DNA from: Dehalococcoidales bacterium
GTDB taxonomy: Bacteria; Chloroflexota; Dehalococcoidia; Dehalococcoidales; UBA5627
Direction: 5' to 3'
DNA: 64,000 bases
Assembly: GCA_041656115.1 (NCBI GenBank)
Contig: JBBAED010000002.1
Span: forward strand, 186,001-250,000
A program made the position numbers and the translations under genes. Positions 23,532-32,634 of this stretch are shown here, piece after piece. The first letter of the stretch is position 1, and every line of letters begins with the position of its first letter. The notes beneath the pieces were generated by a model that ran no database searches, was not told the DNA's origin, and saw only the letters and a program-made list of their open reading frames with translations.

Positions 23532-24059
23532 ATGTTCCTCGAGTTTATCGGGATACTCGCGGTAGCGCTTGCCATTTTTTTACTGATTCAAACTTTTGCC
23601 ACTAAAGCTATTGTAGACGGCTCCAGTATGGAACCGAGCCTAAGCCACGGGCAAAGAATACTTGTAAATAAGGTTTCTTATTTATTTTCCGGCCCCGACA
23701 GGGGTGATATTATTGTTTTCGACCCGCCCCTATCTTCGCAAAATGATTATATCAAACGTGTTATCGGGCTTCCGGGTGAATCTGTCGAGATAAAAGATGG
23801 AACTGTTTACATCCATCAGGCGGATGGAAATATAATTCCGCTTGATGAATCGTACATACTTGATGAACCTGTTTACAATTATAAAAGCGGCATAATCCCG
23901 GAAGGCTATTATTTTGTACTCGGTGACAACCGCAATAACAGCGGAGATTCCCATTTGGGCTGGTTTGTTCCGCGTAAAAACATTGTCGGTAAGGCCTGGT
24001 TTTCTTACTCTCCGCTATCGGATTTCGGGTTTGTGCAAAATTATTCCTTTGGGTGGTGA
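23532..24059 (+). CDS. lepB: Signal peptidase I
   Basis: Membrane serine/lysine protease that removes Sec signal peptides. With the start at ATG 23532 it has 175 aa and begins directly with its single N-terminal membrane helix (EFIGILAVALAIFLLI). The frame is open further upstream (to 23445), but that part overlaps a promoter. Catalytic Ser lies in DGSSMEPSL and catalytic Lys in YIKRVIGLPGE; box E is LGDNRNNSGDSHLGW. pyrE begins 1 bp after its stop, so the two are translationally linked. Confidence 0.93.
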   Translation: MFLEFIGILAVALAIFLLIQTFATKAIVDGSSMEPSLSHGQRILVNKVSYLFSGPDRGDIIVFDPPLSSQNDYIKRVIGLPGESVEIKDGTVYIHQADGNIIPLDESYILDEPVYNYKSGIIPEGYYFVLGDNRNNSGDSHLGWFVPRKNIVGKAWFSYSPLSDFGFVQNYSFGW

Positions 24060-24060
24060 T

Positions 24061-24633
24061 ATGAACGCAGAAGAGATATTTAAAAAAGCGGGCGCTATTC
24101 TTGAGGGGCATTTCCTGCTAACCTCCGGGCTGCACTCCCCTGTTTACTGGGAAAAGTTCCATGTTTTACAACACCCCGGTTATACGGAGCAGTTATGTGA
24201 GATGATTAGCAAGCACTTTGCCGAATACGGAATCGAAACTGTGGCAGGCCCCACCACCGGCGGGATTATTTTGGCCCATGAAGTTGGCCGACAGCTTAAG
24301 ATTCGAAGTTTGTTTGCCGAAAAAGAAGGCGATAAAAGGGCTTTCAGACGCGGGTTTGGAATAAAACCGGGCGAAAAGGTGCTGGTTGTGGACGATATCC
24401 TCACTACCGGGAAATCGGTCAGGGAAGTGCTTGATATTGTTCGAGAGGAAGGCGGAATTGTTGCCGGTATCGGTGTTTTGGTTGACCGCTCCGAGCAAGA
24501 ACACGATTTTGGGGCGCCGCTTTTTAGCTGCTTGCGCTCAAAAACAATCAATTACCAACCGGAAAATTGCCCCCTTTGCACAGCGGGCGTTCCCCTTGTT
24601 AAACTCGGCACAAGCACCCAACCGCTAAAGTAA
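24061..24633 (+). CDS. pyrE: Orotate phosphoribosyltransferase
   Basis: Makes orotidine monophosphate from orotate and PRPP in pyrimidine synthesis. The true start is ATG 24061, with GGTGG in the end of lepB as ribosome site; longer readings overlap lepB. 190 aa. Motifs: SGLHSPVYWEKF, AGPTTGGIILAHE, and the PRPP loop VLVVDDILTTGKS. The C-terminal CPLC pair is seen in this PyrE subgroup. It is transcribed with lepB. Confidence 0.95.
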   Translation: MNAEEIFKKAGAILEGHFLLTSGLHSPVYWEKFHVLQHPGYTEQLCEMISKHFAEYGIETVAGPTTGGIILAHEVGRQLKIRSLFAEKEGDKRAFRRGFGIKPGEKVLVVDDILTTGKSVREVLDIVREEGGIVAGIGVLVDRSEQEHDFGAPLFSCLRSKTINYQPENCPLCTAGVPLVKLGTSTQPLK

Positions 24634-24725
24634 GGGTGCCAATCGGAAACCGATGTTAGCATGATAAAGGGATTTTTGCAATTGATTACCGCAGTTATCG
24701 GTTTTTCGGAAGCTTCTTAATTTAA
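24634..24725. other. Intergenic gap after pyrE
   Basis: Contains only a 19-codon frame from ATG 24661 (MIKGFLQLITAV...) with no ribosome site. Nothing else is recognised. Confidence 0.3.
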
Positions 24726-24872
24726 ATCGATAACTTATTAGGGAAGCGTCAAATTAGCAACGATGCAGCCAACTTTACTATCAACACCGTGTTTTTGCAG
24801 GCAGATAAATTGGATATGTTGGACAAAGTTGAGGCATTAAAAGAATATGCTGATGAATCTTCCGAAATTTAA
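24726..24872 (+). pseudogene. Possible gene remnant, 48 codons without a start
   Basis: A protein-like frame (LLGKRQISNDAANFTINT..., ending LKEYADESSEI) opens just after a stop and has no ATG or ribosome site at its beginning. The composition is that of a soluble helical protein. It may be the C-terminal stub of a lost gene. I recognise no family, and chance is possible. Confidence 0.25.
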
Positions 24873-24880
24873 AATATTAA

Positions 24881-26584
24881 TTACGCCCTTCCGAATTCCT
24901 TTTCCAATTGTTTTTTGGTAATTTTAATCATCGATGTTCTGCCGTGCGGACATGCATGCGGGAGTGTCGCCTGTTCCATCAAGCGGATTAGTTCTTTCAT
25001 TTCTTCCATTGTAAGCGTCTGTCCAAAACGCACTGCGCTATGACACGCCATTGTCGAAATAATATGTTCCGTTATATCGGCGCTTTTGTTTTCGGAAATT
25101 TTATCAATAAGCTCGTTAAGGGCAGATTGCCAATCTTTGCCGAACATTATTGCCGGAACGGCGCGAACCAAATAGGTTCTGTTTCCGAAAGGTTCGATAT
25201 CAAAACCGTATTCCGCCAAACGGGTATAATTTTTGCTGAATATTGCATCCTGAGTAGGTAAAATCTCAATACTAACCGGATCCAATAGACCCTGTATCTC
25301 AACCCCCTGCTGCTCTTTTTGCTTGGTTATTTTTTCAAACATTACGCGTTCGTGTGCCGCATGTTGGTCGATAATATAGAGCCCCTCCGGTCCTTCAGCA
25401 ATAATATAACTGACAGCCAGTTGCCCTAAGACACGCAGAACCGGTAACGATGACAATACCGCCGTTTCGGCTTCTTCTTCTAAAACCACTTTTAAATCCA
25501 TATGGCTTTGCTCGGGCGGAATAATTATTTGCGACCGACCGCGATAAGCAGCGCTTATTTCCCCGACCTTAGGAACCGGCGCGGTATTTACAAGCGCTTG
25601 GCGAATTGCCCTTTGAAGCGCTAAATAAACATCGCTTTCTTTTTTGAAACGGACTTCGGTTTTTGTCGGATGGACATTGGCATCCACATCGGAAAAAGGA
25701 ACCTCGATATTAATTACGGCAATCGGGTGCTTCCCGGTCATTAGCAGCCCGTGATAGGCTTCTTCGACCGCCCAAGTAAGGTTACGGTTGGCAACCCAAC
25801 GGCGATTAACAAAGAGGCTGATATATTTACGGGCGGAACGGTTTATCTTAGGTGAAGCGACCATCCCGCTGATTTTAATTTCTGTGTTATCGGCATTATA
25901 AGCCGGTGTGTTATCAATTGTTAGCATACTTGAGGCGACTTCAACACCGTAAACGGCGTTAATGCTATCGATTAGATTTCCGGTTCCCGGCGTTTTTAAA
26001 CTCTCGCGGCCGTCAATAAAAAGTGTAAAGCGCACTTCGGGATAAGCCAGCGCATATTGACTGACAACATTGGCAATATAACTGTTTTCGGTTGTTTTGG
26101 ATTTTATAAACTTCAACCTGGCAGGAACGTTACGAAAAAGATTTTTGATTGCGATTGTCGTCCCTTGCGAACGCGCCTGTTTTTGCCGTTTAATAACCTC
26201 CCCTCCTTCAAGCTCGACAAATGTCCCGGAATCTTCGTCTTTGTATTGGGATGTTATTTCCACGTTTGAAACAGATGCGATACTGGGCAGCGCTTCTCCG
26301 CGAAACCCAAGGCTGGCACTGCTAAAGAGATCTTCAAAACCGGAGATTTTACTGGTGGCATGTCTTTTAAAAGCAAGTTCGATTTCATCGGAAGGAATGC
26401 CGCTGCCGTTATCGGTAACACTGATTAAAGATAAGCCCCCCGCAACAACATCAACCGTTATCTGTGTCGCCCCGGCATCCAACGAGTTTTCCACCAGTTC
26501 TTTTACAACCGAAGAAGCCCGTTCGACCACCTCTCCGGCGGCGATTTTATTAATAACCTCGTTTTTTAATACCTTTATCGCCAT
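24881..26584 (-). CDS. mutL: DNA mismatch repair protein MutL
   Basis: A 567-aa GHKL ATPase that couples mismatch recognition to strand incision. N-terminal motifs: ELVENSLDAGAT, DNGSGI, HATSKI and GFRGEALPSIASV. The C-terminal domain has the metal-dependent endonuclease motif DQHAAHERVMFE together with ACHSAVRFGQ and CPHGRT, so this is a nicking-type MutL of the kind used by bacteria without MutH. A GGGAGCGG site precedes the ATG. mutS is not in the window. pcrA lies upstream on the same strand, 110 bp away. Confidence 0.97.
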   Translation of the reverse strand: MAIKVLKNEVINKIAAGEVVERASSVVKELVENSLDAGATQITVDVVAGGLSLISVTDNGSGIPSDEIELAFKRHATSKISGFEDLFSSASLGFRGEALPSIASVSNVEITSQYKDEDSGTFVELEGGEVIKRQKQARSQGTTIAIKNLFRNVPARLKFIKSKTTENSYIANVVSQYALAYPEVRFTLFIDGRESLKTPGTGNLIDSINAVYGVEVASSMLTIDNTPAYNADNTEIKISGMVASPKINRSARKYISLFVNRRWVANRNLTWAVEEAYHGLLMTGKHPIAVINIEVPFSDVDANVHPTKTEVRFKKESDVYLALQRAIRQALVNTAPVPKVGEISAAYRGRSQIIIPPEQSHMDLKVVLEEEAETAVLSSLPVLRVLGQLAVSYIIAEGPEGLYIIDQHAAHERVMFEKITKQKEQQGVEIQGLLDPVSIEILPTQDAIFSKNYTRLAEYGFDIEPFGNRTYLVRAVPAIMFGKDWQSALNELIDKISENKSADITEHIISTMACHSAVRFGQTLTMEEMKELIRLMEQATLPHACPHGRTSMIKITKKQLEKEFGRA

Positions 26585-26694
26585 TTTCCGCTCCCAAAAA
26601 CCGTTAAATAAATGTCAATAACGGCTTAAAACCAGCGCGGTAGATTCAAAACCGCCACAATAAACTGTTTCAGTCTATTGTTATGTAAAGAATA

Positions 26695-28905
26695 TTACTC
26701 TACTTTTTCTAACTTCGCAAAGCTTAAAAGCAACCTTTTAATTCCAATATCGGGAAAAGCCACCGCAACTTCACTGTCGTTATTGACCGCTTTGGCGCTA
26801 ATAACGGTGCCCTGCCCGAATTGGGCGTGTTTTACCTTATCGCCGGCTTTTAAAGCGGGTAAATCCCCGCGAGGTGCGGGTATCGGTTCGGGAATAATCG
26901 GCCTTCTGTCCCATGAATAGGCTTCGTTTCTTCCCGGCCTTTCCTGAGAGGATTGAGATTGCCCAAACCCGTTACCGCCGTTTTTAACCAAACTCGGAGG
27001 GATATCCTTTAGAAAACGCGAGGGACTGTTTACGGTACTGGCACCCATTAAATTACGCCTGAAAGCCCGCACAAGATAGATTTTTCTTTTGGCGCGCGTA
27101 ATACCGACATAGCATAAACGCCGTTCCTCTTCCATTTGCGCCGGGTCATCAAACGAACGAATATGAGGTAAAATCCCCTCTTCCATCCCGACAATAAAAA
27201 CAACCGGATATTCCAAGCCTTTAGCCTGATGCAATGTAATTAATGTTACCGCATCAATAACATCATCCAAGCCGTCAACATCCGATACCAGCGTAACCCC
27301 CTCAAGGAAAACTGCCAGCGCCTCTTCAGGGTCGTAATCGGCGTATTGCTTGGCAACCGAACGCAATTCCAAAACGTTATCCCATCTGTCTTCTTCATCG
27401 GTTAAATTCTTGATATAGGCTTTATAGCCGGTCTTTTCGACAAGCTTATCAAAAAGTTCGTCCAATTTTAATTGGCGGCTTAAATCTTCCAACTCGGAAA
27501 TCGTATTATAAAACTCTGTAAGCAAACGCGCACTGCGGGCGTTAAACGGGGTATCGCTGTAATCCTGAGATGTCGCCAGCATTTTTAGGGCCTGATACTG
27601 GGAAATATGCAGCGAAGAAGCCCACTCGGTAAGCAAAGCAACAGTACGCTCGCCGATACCGCGCTGCGGAACGTTAATCACCCTTAATAAGCTAACACTG
27701 TCACGCGGATTATAAATCAGCTTAAGGTAAGCGATTATATCTTTGATTTCACGCCTTTCGTAGAAACGTGTTCCCGCTACCAGCTTATAGGGCGTGCCGT
27801 AACGGATAAAGGCTTCTTCCAGAATACGTGATTGAACATTGGTGCGATACATTACGGCACAATCCGAGAGCTTGGCTTCTTTATTCCTAAGCAGTTTCTC
27901 CACCTCGCGAACAACAAAAAGCGCTTCCTCCTGTTGTGTAAAGGTTTCAACGACTTCAATTTTGCAGCCCGGTTCATTATCCGTCCAAAGTTCGGTTTTC
28001 TTGCGTTGGCTGTTTGCCGAAATTACGGATGTAGCCGTGGCGAGGATATTCTTGGTTGAACGATAGTTTTGTTGCAGCATCACCACTTGGGCATCCGGAA
28101 AATCTTTTTCGAAATCAAGAATATTCCGAACATCGGCGGAACGCCACGAATAAATTGATTGATCGGGATCACCGACAACGCATATGTTGCGATACCCGCC
28201 GGCAATGAGTTTAACCAATTGATATTGAACCTGGTTGGTATCCTGGAACTCATCTACCATTATATGCAAATAGCGGCTGCGGTATTTTTCTAAAATATCA
28301 GGGTGTTTTTTAAACAGTTGCACCGTTTTCATTAAAAGGTCGTCAAAATCGAGGGCATTGCTTTTTTCTAACATTTGTTGGTATTTTTCATAGACCCTGG
28401 CAACAACCTCTTCAAAGTAACTGCCGCTGCGTTGGCCGTAGGCATTGGGGGTTAACATTTTGCTTTTCGCATTGCTTATATGCGAAAGGACAGCAGAAGC
28501 CGAAAATTGCTTCGGATCAATATTTAATGCTTCAAAGCATTTTTTGATTAGTCTGGTTTGGTCATCGGTATCATAAATTACAAAACTTTTTTCAACACCG
28601 ATTGCCGCCCCTTCCTGTCGCAATATACGCACACAAATTGAATGGAAAGTGCCGATTGTAAGGTCTTTTACCGATGCGCTAACGAGCGTATTAAGACGGT
28701 TAATCATCTCTTTGGCGGCTTTATTGGTAAAGGTAACCGCCATAATACGGTGCGGGCTTACCCCGCAAACGCGAATTAAATAGGCAATGCGATGCGTTAT
28801 AACGCGTGTCTTGCCGCTTCCGGGGCCGGCAATAATAAGCACAGGCCCATTAATGGCTTCGACGGCTTTTTTTTGTTCGGGGTTTAATGCGGAAAGTATA
28901 TCCAT
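26695..28905 (-). CDS. pcrA: ATP-dependent DNA helicase PcrA/UvrD
   Basis: A 736-aa superfamily 1A 3'-5' helicase for excision and mismatch repair and replication restart. Motif I AGPGSGKT (residues about 26-33), motif Ia TFTNKAA, motif II VDEFQDTN, motif III VGDPDQSIYSWR, motif IV QNYRST, motif V TLHQAKGLEYP and motif VI YVGITRAKRK. The C-terminus (AGDKVKHAQFGQGTVIS) is the tudor-like domain that binds RNA polymerase. No ribosome site lies before the ATG, and a TATAAT lies 10 bases upstream, suggesting a very short leader. Confidence 0.97.
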   Translation of the reverse strand: MDILSALNPEQKKAVEAINGPVLIIAGPGSGKTRVITHRIAYLIRVCGVSPHRIMAVTFTNKAAKEMINRLNTLVSASVKDLTIGTFHSICVRILRQEGAAIGVEKSFVIYDTDDQTRLIKKCFEALNIDPKQFSASAVLSHISNAKSKMLTPNAYGQRSGSYFEEVVARVYEKYQQMLEKSNALDFDDLLMKTVQLFKKHPDILEKYRSRYLHIMVDEFQDTNQVQYQLVKLIAGGYRNICVVGDPDQSIYSWRSADVRNILDFEKDFPDAQVVMLQQNYRSTKNILATATSVISANSQRKKTELWTDNEPGCKIEVVETFTQQEEALFVVREVEKLLRNKEAKLSDCAVMYRTNVQSRILEEAFIRYGTPYKLVAGTRFYERREIKDIIAYLKLIYNPRDSVSLLRVINVPQRGIGERTVALLTEWASSLHISQYQALKMLATSQDYSDTPFNARSARLLTEFYNTISELEDLSRQLKLDELFDKLVEKTGYKAYIKNLTDEEDRWDNVLELRSVAKQYADYDPEEALAVFLEGVTLVSDVDGLDDVIDAVTLITLHQAKGLEYPVVFIVGMEEGILPHIRSFDDPAQMEEERRLCYVGITRAKRKIYLVRAFRRNLMGASTVNSPSRFLKDIPPSLVKNGGNGFGQSQSSQERPGRNEAYSWDRRPIIPEPIPAPRGDLPALKAGDKVKHAQFGQGTVISAKAVNNDSEVAVAFPDIGIKRLLLSFAKLEKVE

Positions 28906-28915
28906 AAGTTCGTTT

Positions 28916-28921
28916 ATTATA
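28916..28921 (-). promoter_or_regulatory. -10 box of pcrA
   Basis: A perfect TATAAT on the minus strand, 10 bases before the ATG (28905), so the leader would be only about 4 nt. The -35 (ATGACC-like at 18 bp) is weak. Confidence 0.4.
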
Positions 28922-28962
28922 ACATGTGAGGGCAGCTAAGGTCATTTTAAGAATAAACGAAA

Positions 28963-29010
28963 TTGACAAGCAAATAAAAAGATTATATTATATGCTTATA
29001 TGCGCATATA
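28963..29010 (+). promoter_or_regulatory. Promoter and ArsR-type operator of the arsR-permease operon
   Basis: TTGACA (28963-28968), a 17-bp spacer and TATTAT (28986-28991) form a near-perfect promoter. A perfect 14-bp palindrome TATATGCGCATATA (28997-29010) sits over the expected +1, where a dimeric ArsR repressor bound to it would block transcription. Confidence 0.75.
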
Positions 29011-29034
29011 TGATTATACCGATGGGAGGCGATA

Positions 29035-29409
29035 ATGCAAGATTTTATTAAAGCAACCAAGGCTCTGTCGGATGAAACCCGTCTTAGGATTATGAATATA
29101 CTTTCGGTTAGGGAGTGCTGTGTCTGCGAGGTTATGCAAGCCCTGCAAATATCACAAACCAGAGCTTCCCGTAATTTATCAATATTATATGAAGCGGGAT
29201 TTTTGACCCAAAGAAAAGAAGGGCTTTGGACGTATTATGCCATTGATACCGGATCGCCGACCAAAGAAAGAACCCTTTTTCGAGATGATATAGTTCAGGC
29301 GATTTCTCATATCTTTCAAGATAACCAAATAGGTGCAGAAGATACTAGGCGGCTAAAAAAATCGCAAAAACTATCCGCTATCTCTAATTCTGATTCAAAG
29401 AACAAATAA
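29035..29409 (+). CDS. arsR: ArsR family metal/metalloid-responsive repressor
   Basis: A 124-aa winged-helix repressor. The family start is KALSDETRLRIMNIL. The sensor motif RECCVCEV (residues about 22-29) carries three Cys in the alpha-3 position typical of As(III)/Sb(III) or soft-metal sensors. The recognition helix is ISQTRASRNLSILYEAG. GGGAGG precedes the ATG. It directly abuts the permease gene (TAA followed by ATG) and probably represses the operon through the palindrome over its promoter. Inducer inferred: arsenite, an organoarsenical, or a soft metal. Confidence 0.92.
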   Translation: MQDFIKATKALSDETRLRIMNILSVRECCVCEVMQALQISQTRASRNLSILYEAGFLTQRKEGLWTYYAIDTGSPTKERTLFRDDIVQAISHIFQDNQIGAEDTRRLKKSQKLSAISNSDSKNK

Positions 29410-30447
29410 ATGAACACTTTTATTAACTTACTGCAGGCCGGATGGGGCGGATTATTAGAGTATCTTTCAGCGCATGTTATAACCTGTCTTATTCCCGCGC
29501 TTTTTATAGCCGGAGCAATTGCAACCTTTGTTTCACAATCTGCAGTACTCAAATACTTCGGGCCCAAAGCCAATAAACCGGCATCTTACGGGGTTGCCTC
29601 TGTTTCGGGGGCGATATTGGCCGTATGCTCATGTACCGTGTTGCCCTTATTTGCCGGCATTTTTAAAAGGGGGGCGGGGCTGGGTCCGGCGATTGCTTTT
29701 CTTTTCTCGGGGCCGGCAATCAACATACTTGCAATCGTATATTCCGCAAAACTGCTCGGCTGGGATATCGGTATCGCCCGAATTATAGCCGCCATTGTAT
29801 TTTCGGTTGTAATCGGTTTAATTATGGAGCTTATATTTCAAAAGAAAAACCCGAACGGAAATGATAATCTTTTCCCGAAGCCGGAATCGGAACCGACAGG
29901 TAAAACTATATGGCAGCAGATTATTTTTATAGGCGTGTTGGTAGGTATTTTAATTTTTGCCGCTTCAAAGAATTGGATTGTAACGGGTATCTTTTTTGTC
30001 GGGCTTGCAATAATTTTACGGCAATGGTTTAAACGAGATGAAATAATACAATGGCTAAACGAAACCCTGCACTTTACCAAACTAATTATCCCTTGGCTGT
30101 TAATAGGTGTTTTTCTGGCAGGAATTCTTACCTACATAATCCCGCAAACGTTGGTTACCGCCTACGTAGGCGGTAATACAATTATCGGTAACTTTATCGC
30201 TTCGGTTTTCGGAGCGTTGATGTACTTCGCCACCTTAACCGAGGTTCCGATTGTTAAAGCATTTTTAGACCTTGGAATGGGCAAAGGACCGGCGCTCGCG
30301 TTACTGCTTGCTGGGCCGTCTTTATCACTGCCTTCGATAATAACCTTAAGCCGTATTATGGGATTAAAGAAAACATTAACTTATGTTCTTTTGGTAATAA
30401 TAATGGCCACTCTAACAGGTTACCTCTTCGGGTTTATTGCAAAATAA
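29410..30447 (+). CDS. Permease of the DUF318/YraQ (ArsP-like) family
   Basis: A 345-aa membrane protein with two repeats of about four helices separated by a charged loop (about residues 145-165). Family motifs are AVCSCTVLPL, with a Cys pair likely to bind the substrate, FLFSGPAINI and, in the second half, ALLLAGPSLSLPS. Characterised relatives (ArsP, SO_0444) export trivalent organoarsenicals or metals. Translation begins at the base after the arsR stop, and a thioredoxin-like gene follows 15 bp downstream, so this is a three-gene efflux operon. Confidence 0.88.
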   Translation: MNTFINLLQAGWGGLLEYLSAHVITCLIPALFIAGAIATFVSQSAVLKYFGPKANKPASYGVASVSGAILAVCSCTVLPLFAGIFKRGAGLGPAIAFLFSGPAINILAIVYSAKLLGWDIGIARIIAAIVFSVVIGLIMELIFQKKNPNGNDNLFPKPESEPTGKTIWQQIIFIGVLVGILIFAASKNWIVTGIFFVGLAIILRQWFKRDEIIQWLNETLHFTKLIIPWLLIGVFLAGILTYIIPQTLVTAYVGGNTIIGNFIASVFGALMYFATLTEVPIVKAFLDLGMGKGPALALLLAGPSLSLPSIITLSRIMGLKKTLTYVLLVIIMATLTGYLFGFIAK

Positions 30448-30462
30448 TAAAAGGAGAAAAGG

Positions 30463-30708
30463 ATGCAAATTAAAATATTAGGTACGGGATGTCCAAAATG
30501 TCGCCAATTGGAAGAAAGAACCCGCAAGGTTCTCCAAGAGATGGAAATTGAATCCGAGATAGATTCTGTAAAAGATATCAAAAAGATTATGGATTATCCG
30601 ATTTTAACCACCCCGGGTTTGGTTATTAATGAGGTTGTTGTTAGTTCAGGGAAAGTGCCAAGCGAAAAAGAAATTACAGGCTTTATCAACACCGCCTTAA
30701 AAAAATAA
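30463..30708 (+). CDS. Small thioredoxin-like redox protein
   Basis: An 81-aa thioredoxin fold with CPKC near the N-terminus (GTGCPKCRQLEE) and the cis-Pro segment TTPGLVINEVVVSSGKVPS. It is of the redox-active disulfide protein 2 type that often accompanies DUF318 permeases, where it probably reduces the permease cysteines or the substrate. AAGGAG precedes the ATG. Last gene of the arsR operon. Confidence 0.9.
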   Translation: MQIKILGTGCPKCRQLEERTRKVLQEMEIESEIDSVKDIKKIMDYPILTTPGLVINEVVVSSGKVPSEKEITGFINTALKK

Positions 30709-30844
30709 CAAGCCCCCTACCGAGATAACAGATTCTTATGTTCGCTATAAACTCCAGGCTCAAAGTTTTTCTGATTATGAGATCGCATGAGTCGCAATTA
30801 TAAGGCCGGCAAGATATAATTCAACAGTAATACAGGGATATAAA

Positions 30845-32581
30845 ATGTTCTTACCGACAACAAGAGATGAATTAAACAGCTTAAAATGGGACCGGCCGGA
30901 TATAATTCTGGTAACCGGAGACAGCTATATCGACAGCCCGTTTATTGGTGTTGCCGTAATCGGCAAGGTTTTAACGGCAGCCGGATACCGAGTTGCTATA
31001 ATTGCCCAACCGGATTTAAATTCCGCAAAAGATATCGCCCGCATGGGAGAACCGCGCTTATTTTGGGGAGTTTCGGGTGGCTGTATCGATTCGATGGTTG
31101 CCAACCACACTTCCTTAAAAAAGAAGCGCAAAAGCGACGATTATACCCCCGGCGGAATCAATAACAGGCGCCCCAACCGCGCCGTAATTGTTTATACCAA
31201 CCTTATCAAGCAGTATTTTAAAAGCAGCAAACCGATATTGCTTGGCGGTATCGAGGCCAGCTTGCGCCGAATAGCCCATTATGACTTTTGGTCGGACAGC
31301 GTACGTTCGTCTGTGTTATTTGATGCCAAAGCAGACTATTTACTTTACGGAATGGCCGAAAAATCGACCTTGGAATTTGCCGAAGCCTTAAAAAGCGGGA
31401 GGGACGTTTCAAATATCAGGGGTTTATGTTATATCGCCAATAAAAAAGAGGAAATCCCATCGGAATTTATTGAACTGCCTGCTTACGACGTTGTAAAAAG
31501 CGATAAAAAGGCATTTACGGAAATGTTTCAGACCTTTTATCAAAATAACGACCCTTTAAATGCTTCGGGAATGTTTCAAAAGCACGGAACGCGCTACCTT
31601 GTTCACAACCCGCCCGCTATGGCTCTGTCGCAAAAGGAACTGGACGATATCTACGCACTCGATTTTGAAAGGGCGCAACACCCCCACTACGAAAAACAAG
31701 GCAAAGTAAAAGCGCTCGAAACAATCGCCTTTTCAATTGCCACACACCGCGGTTGTTACGGGGAGTGTAATTTTTGTGCCATCGGCGTGCATGAAGGAAG
31801 AACTGTTCAATGGCGAAGCCAAAAATCAATCTTATCGGAAGCCGAAAAAATCGTTGCCCTACCGGATTTTAAAGGCTATATTATTGATGTCGGCGGCCCG
31901 ACCGCCAATATGTACGGCTATGAATGCGCTAAAAAATTAAAAACGGGAAGTTGCAAAGATAAACGCTGCCTTTATCCCGAAATTTGCCCGGTACTAAAGG
32001 TGAATCACGACCCACAAATAAAACTGCTTCAAAAATTGCGGCTTATTAAGGGGGTTAAAAAGGTATTTGTAGCTTCGGGTGTCCGCTACGATTTACTTTT
32101 AAACGATAATAAGTACGGTGTAAGTTATCTTGAAGAACTTGTAAAACATCATATTTCAGGGCAAATGAAAATCGCCCCGGAACATACCGAGAACCGCGTT
32201 TTACAAATAATGGGAAAACCGCAAAAGAAACTGCTTTTACAATTTAAAGAATTGTTTGAAAAGATTAACCGGAAATTCAAAAAAGAACAGTTTTTAACGT
32301 ACTATTTAATTGCCGCTCATCCGGGGTGCACGTTAGGCGATATGGAAAAGTTAAAACATTTTACCTCGCAGACGCTTAAAACAAACCCCGAACAGGTTCA
32401 GATATTCCTGCCGGCGCCCTCAACCTATTCTGCACTAATGTATTACACCGAAACCGATCCGTTTAGCACTAAAAAATTATTTGTTGAAAAAGACCCCCAC
32501 CGCAAAGAAACACAAAAAGAAGCGGTTGTAAAAAAAGCCTATCAAAAAGCGCCCGCCGGAAGGGCAAAACTGCCCAAATAG
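30845..32581 (+). CDS. YgiQ family radical SAM protein
   Basis: A 578-aa protein with an N-terminal cobalamin-binding-like region (residues about 20-190), then the radical SAM cluster motif CYGECNFC (IATHRGCYGEC..., roughly residue 304 onward) and the YgiQ-typical CKDKRCLYPEICP segment. The enzyme reaction is not known. A TATAAT lies 25 bases upstream. The C-terminal about 40 residues are Lys-rich. Confidence 0.9.
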   Translation: MFLPTTRDELNSLKWDRPDIILVTGDSYIDSPFIGVAVIGKVLTAAGYRVAIIAQPDLNSAKDIARMGEPRLFWGVSGGCIDSMVANHTSLKKKRKSDDYTPGGINNRRPNRAVIVYTNLIKQYFKSSKPILLGGIEASLRRIAHYDFWSDSVRSSVLFDAKADYLLYGMAEKSTLEFAEALKSGRDVSNIRGLCYIANKKEEIPSEFIELPAYDVVKSDKKAFTEMFQTFYQNNDPLNASGMFQKHGTRYLVHNPPAMALSQKELDDIYALDFERAQHPHYEKQGKVKALETIAFSIATHRGCYGECNFCAIGVHEGRTVQWRSQKSILSEAEKIVALPDFKGYIIDVGGPTANMYGYECAKKLKTGSCKDKRCLYPEICPVLKVNHDPQIKLLQKLRLIKGVKKVFVASGVRYDLLLNDNKYGVSYLEELVKHHISGQMKIAPEHTENRVLQIMGKPQKKLLLQFKELFEKINRKFKKEQFLTYYLIAAHPGCTLGDMEKLKHFTSQTLKTNPEQVQIFLPAPSTYSALMYYTETDPFSTKKLFVEKDPHRKETQKEAVVKKAYQKAPAGRAKLPK

Positions 32582-32597
32582 CAGCCGTGATTTATAA

Positions 32598-32627
32598 TTG
32601 ACATGCTACCGCGCTTTCACGTAACAT
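32598..32627 (+). promoter_or_regulatory. comM promoter, likely leaderless start
   Basis: TTGACA (32598-32603), an 18-bp spacer and TAACAT (32622-32627), with the ATG at 32635. The predicted +1 coincides with the start codon, and there is no ribosome site. Confidence 0.5.
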
Positions 32628-32634
32628 TATTGGA

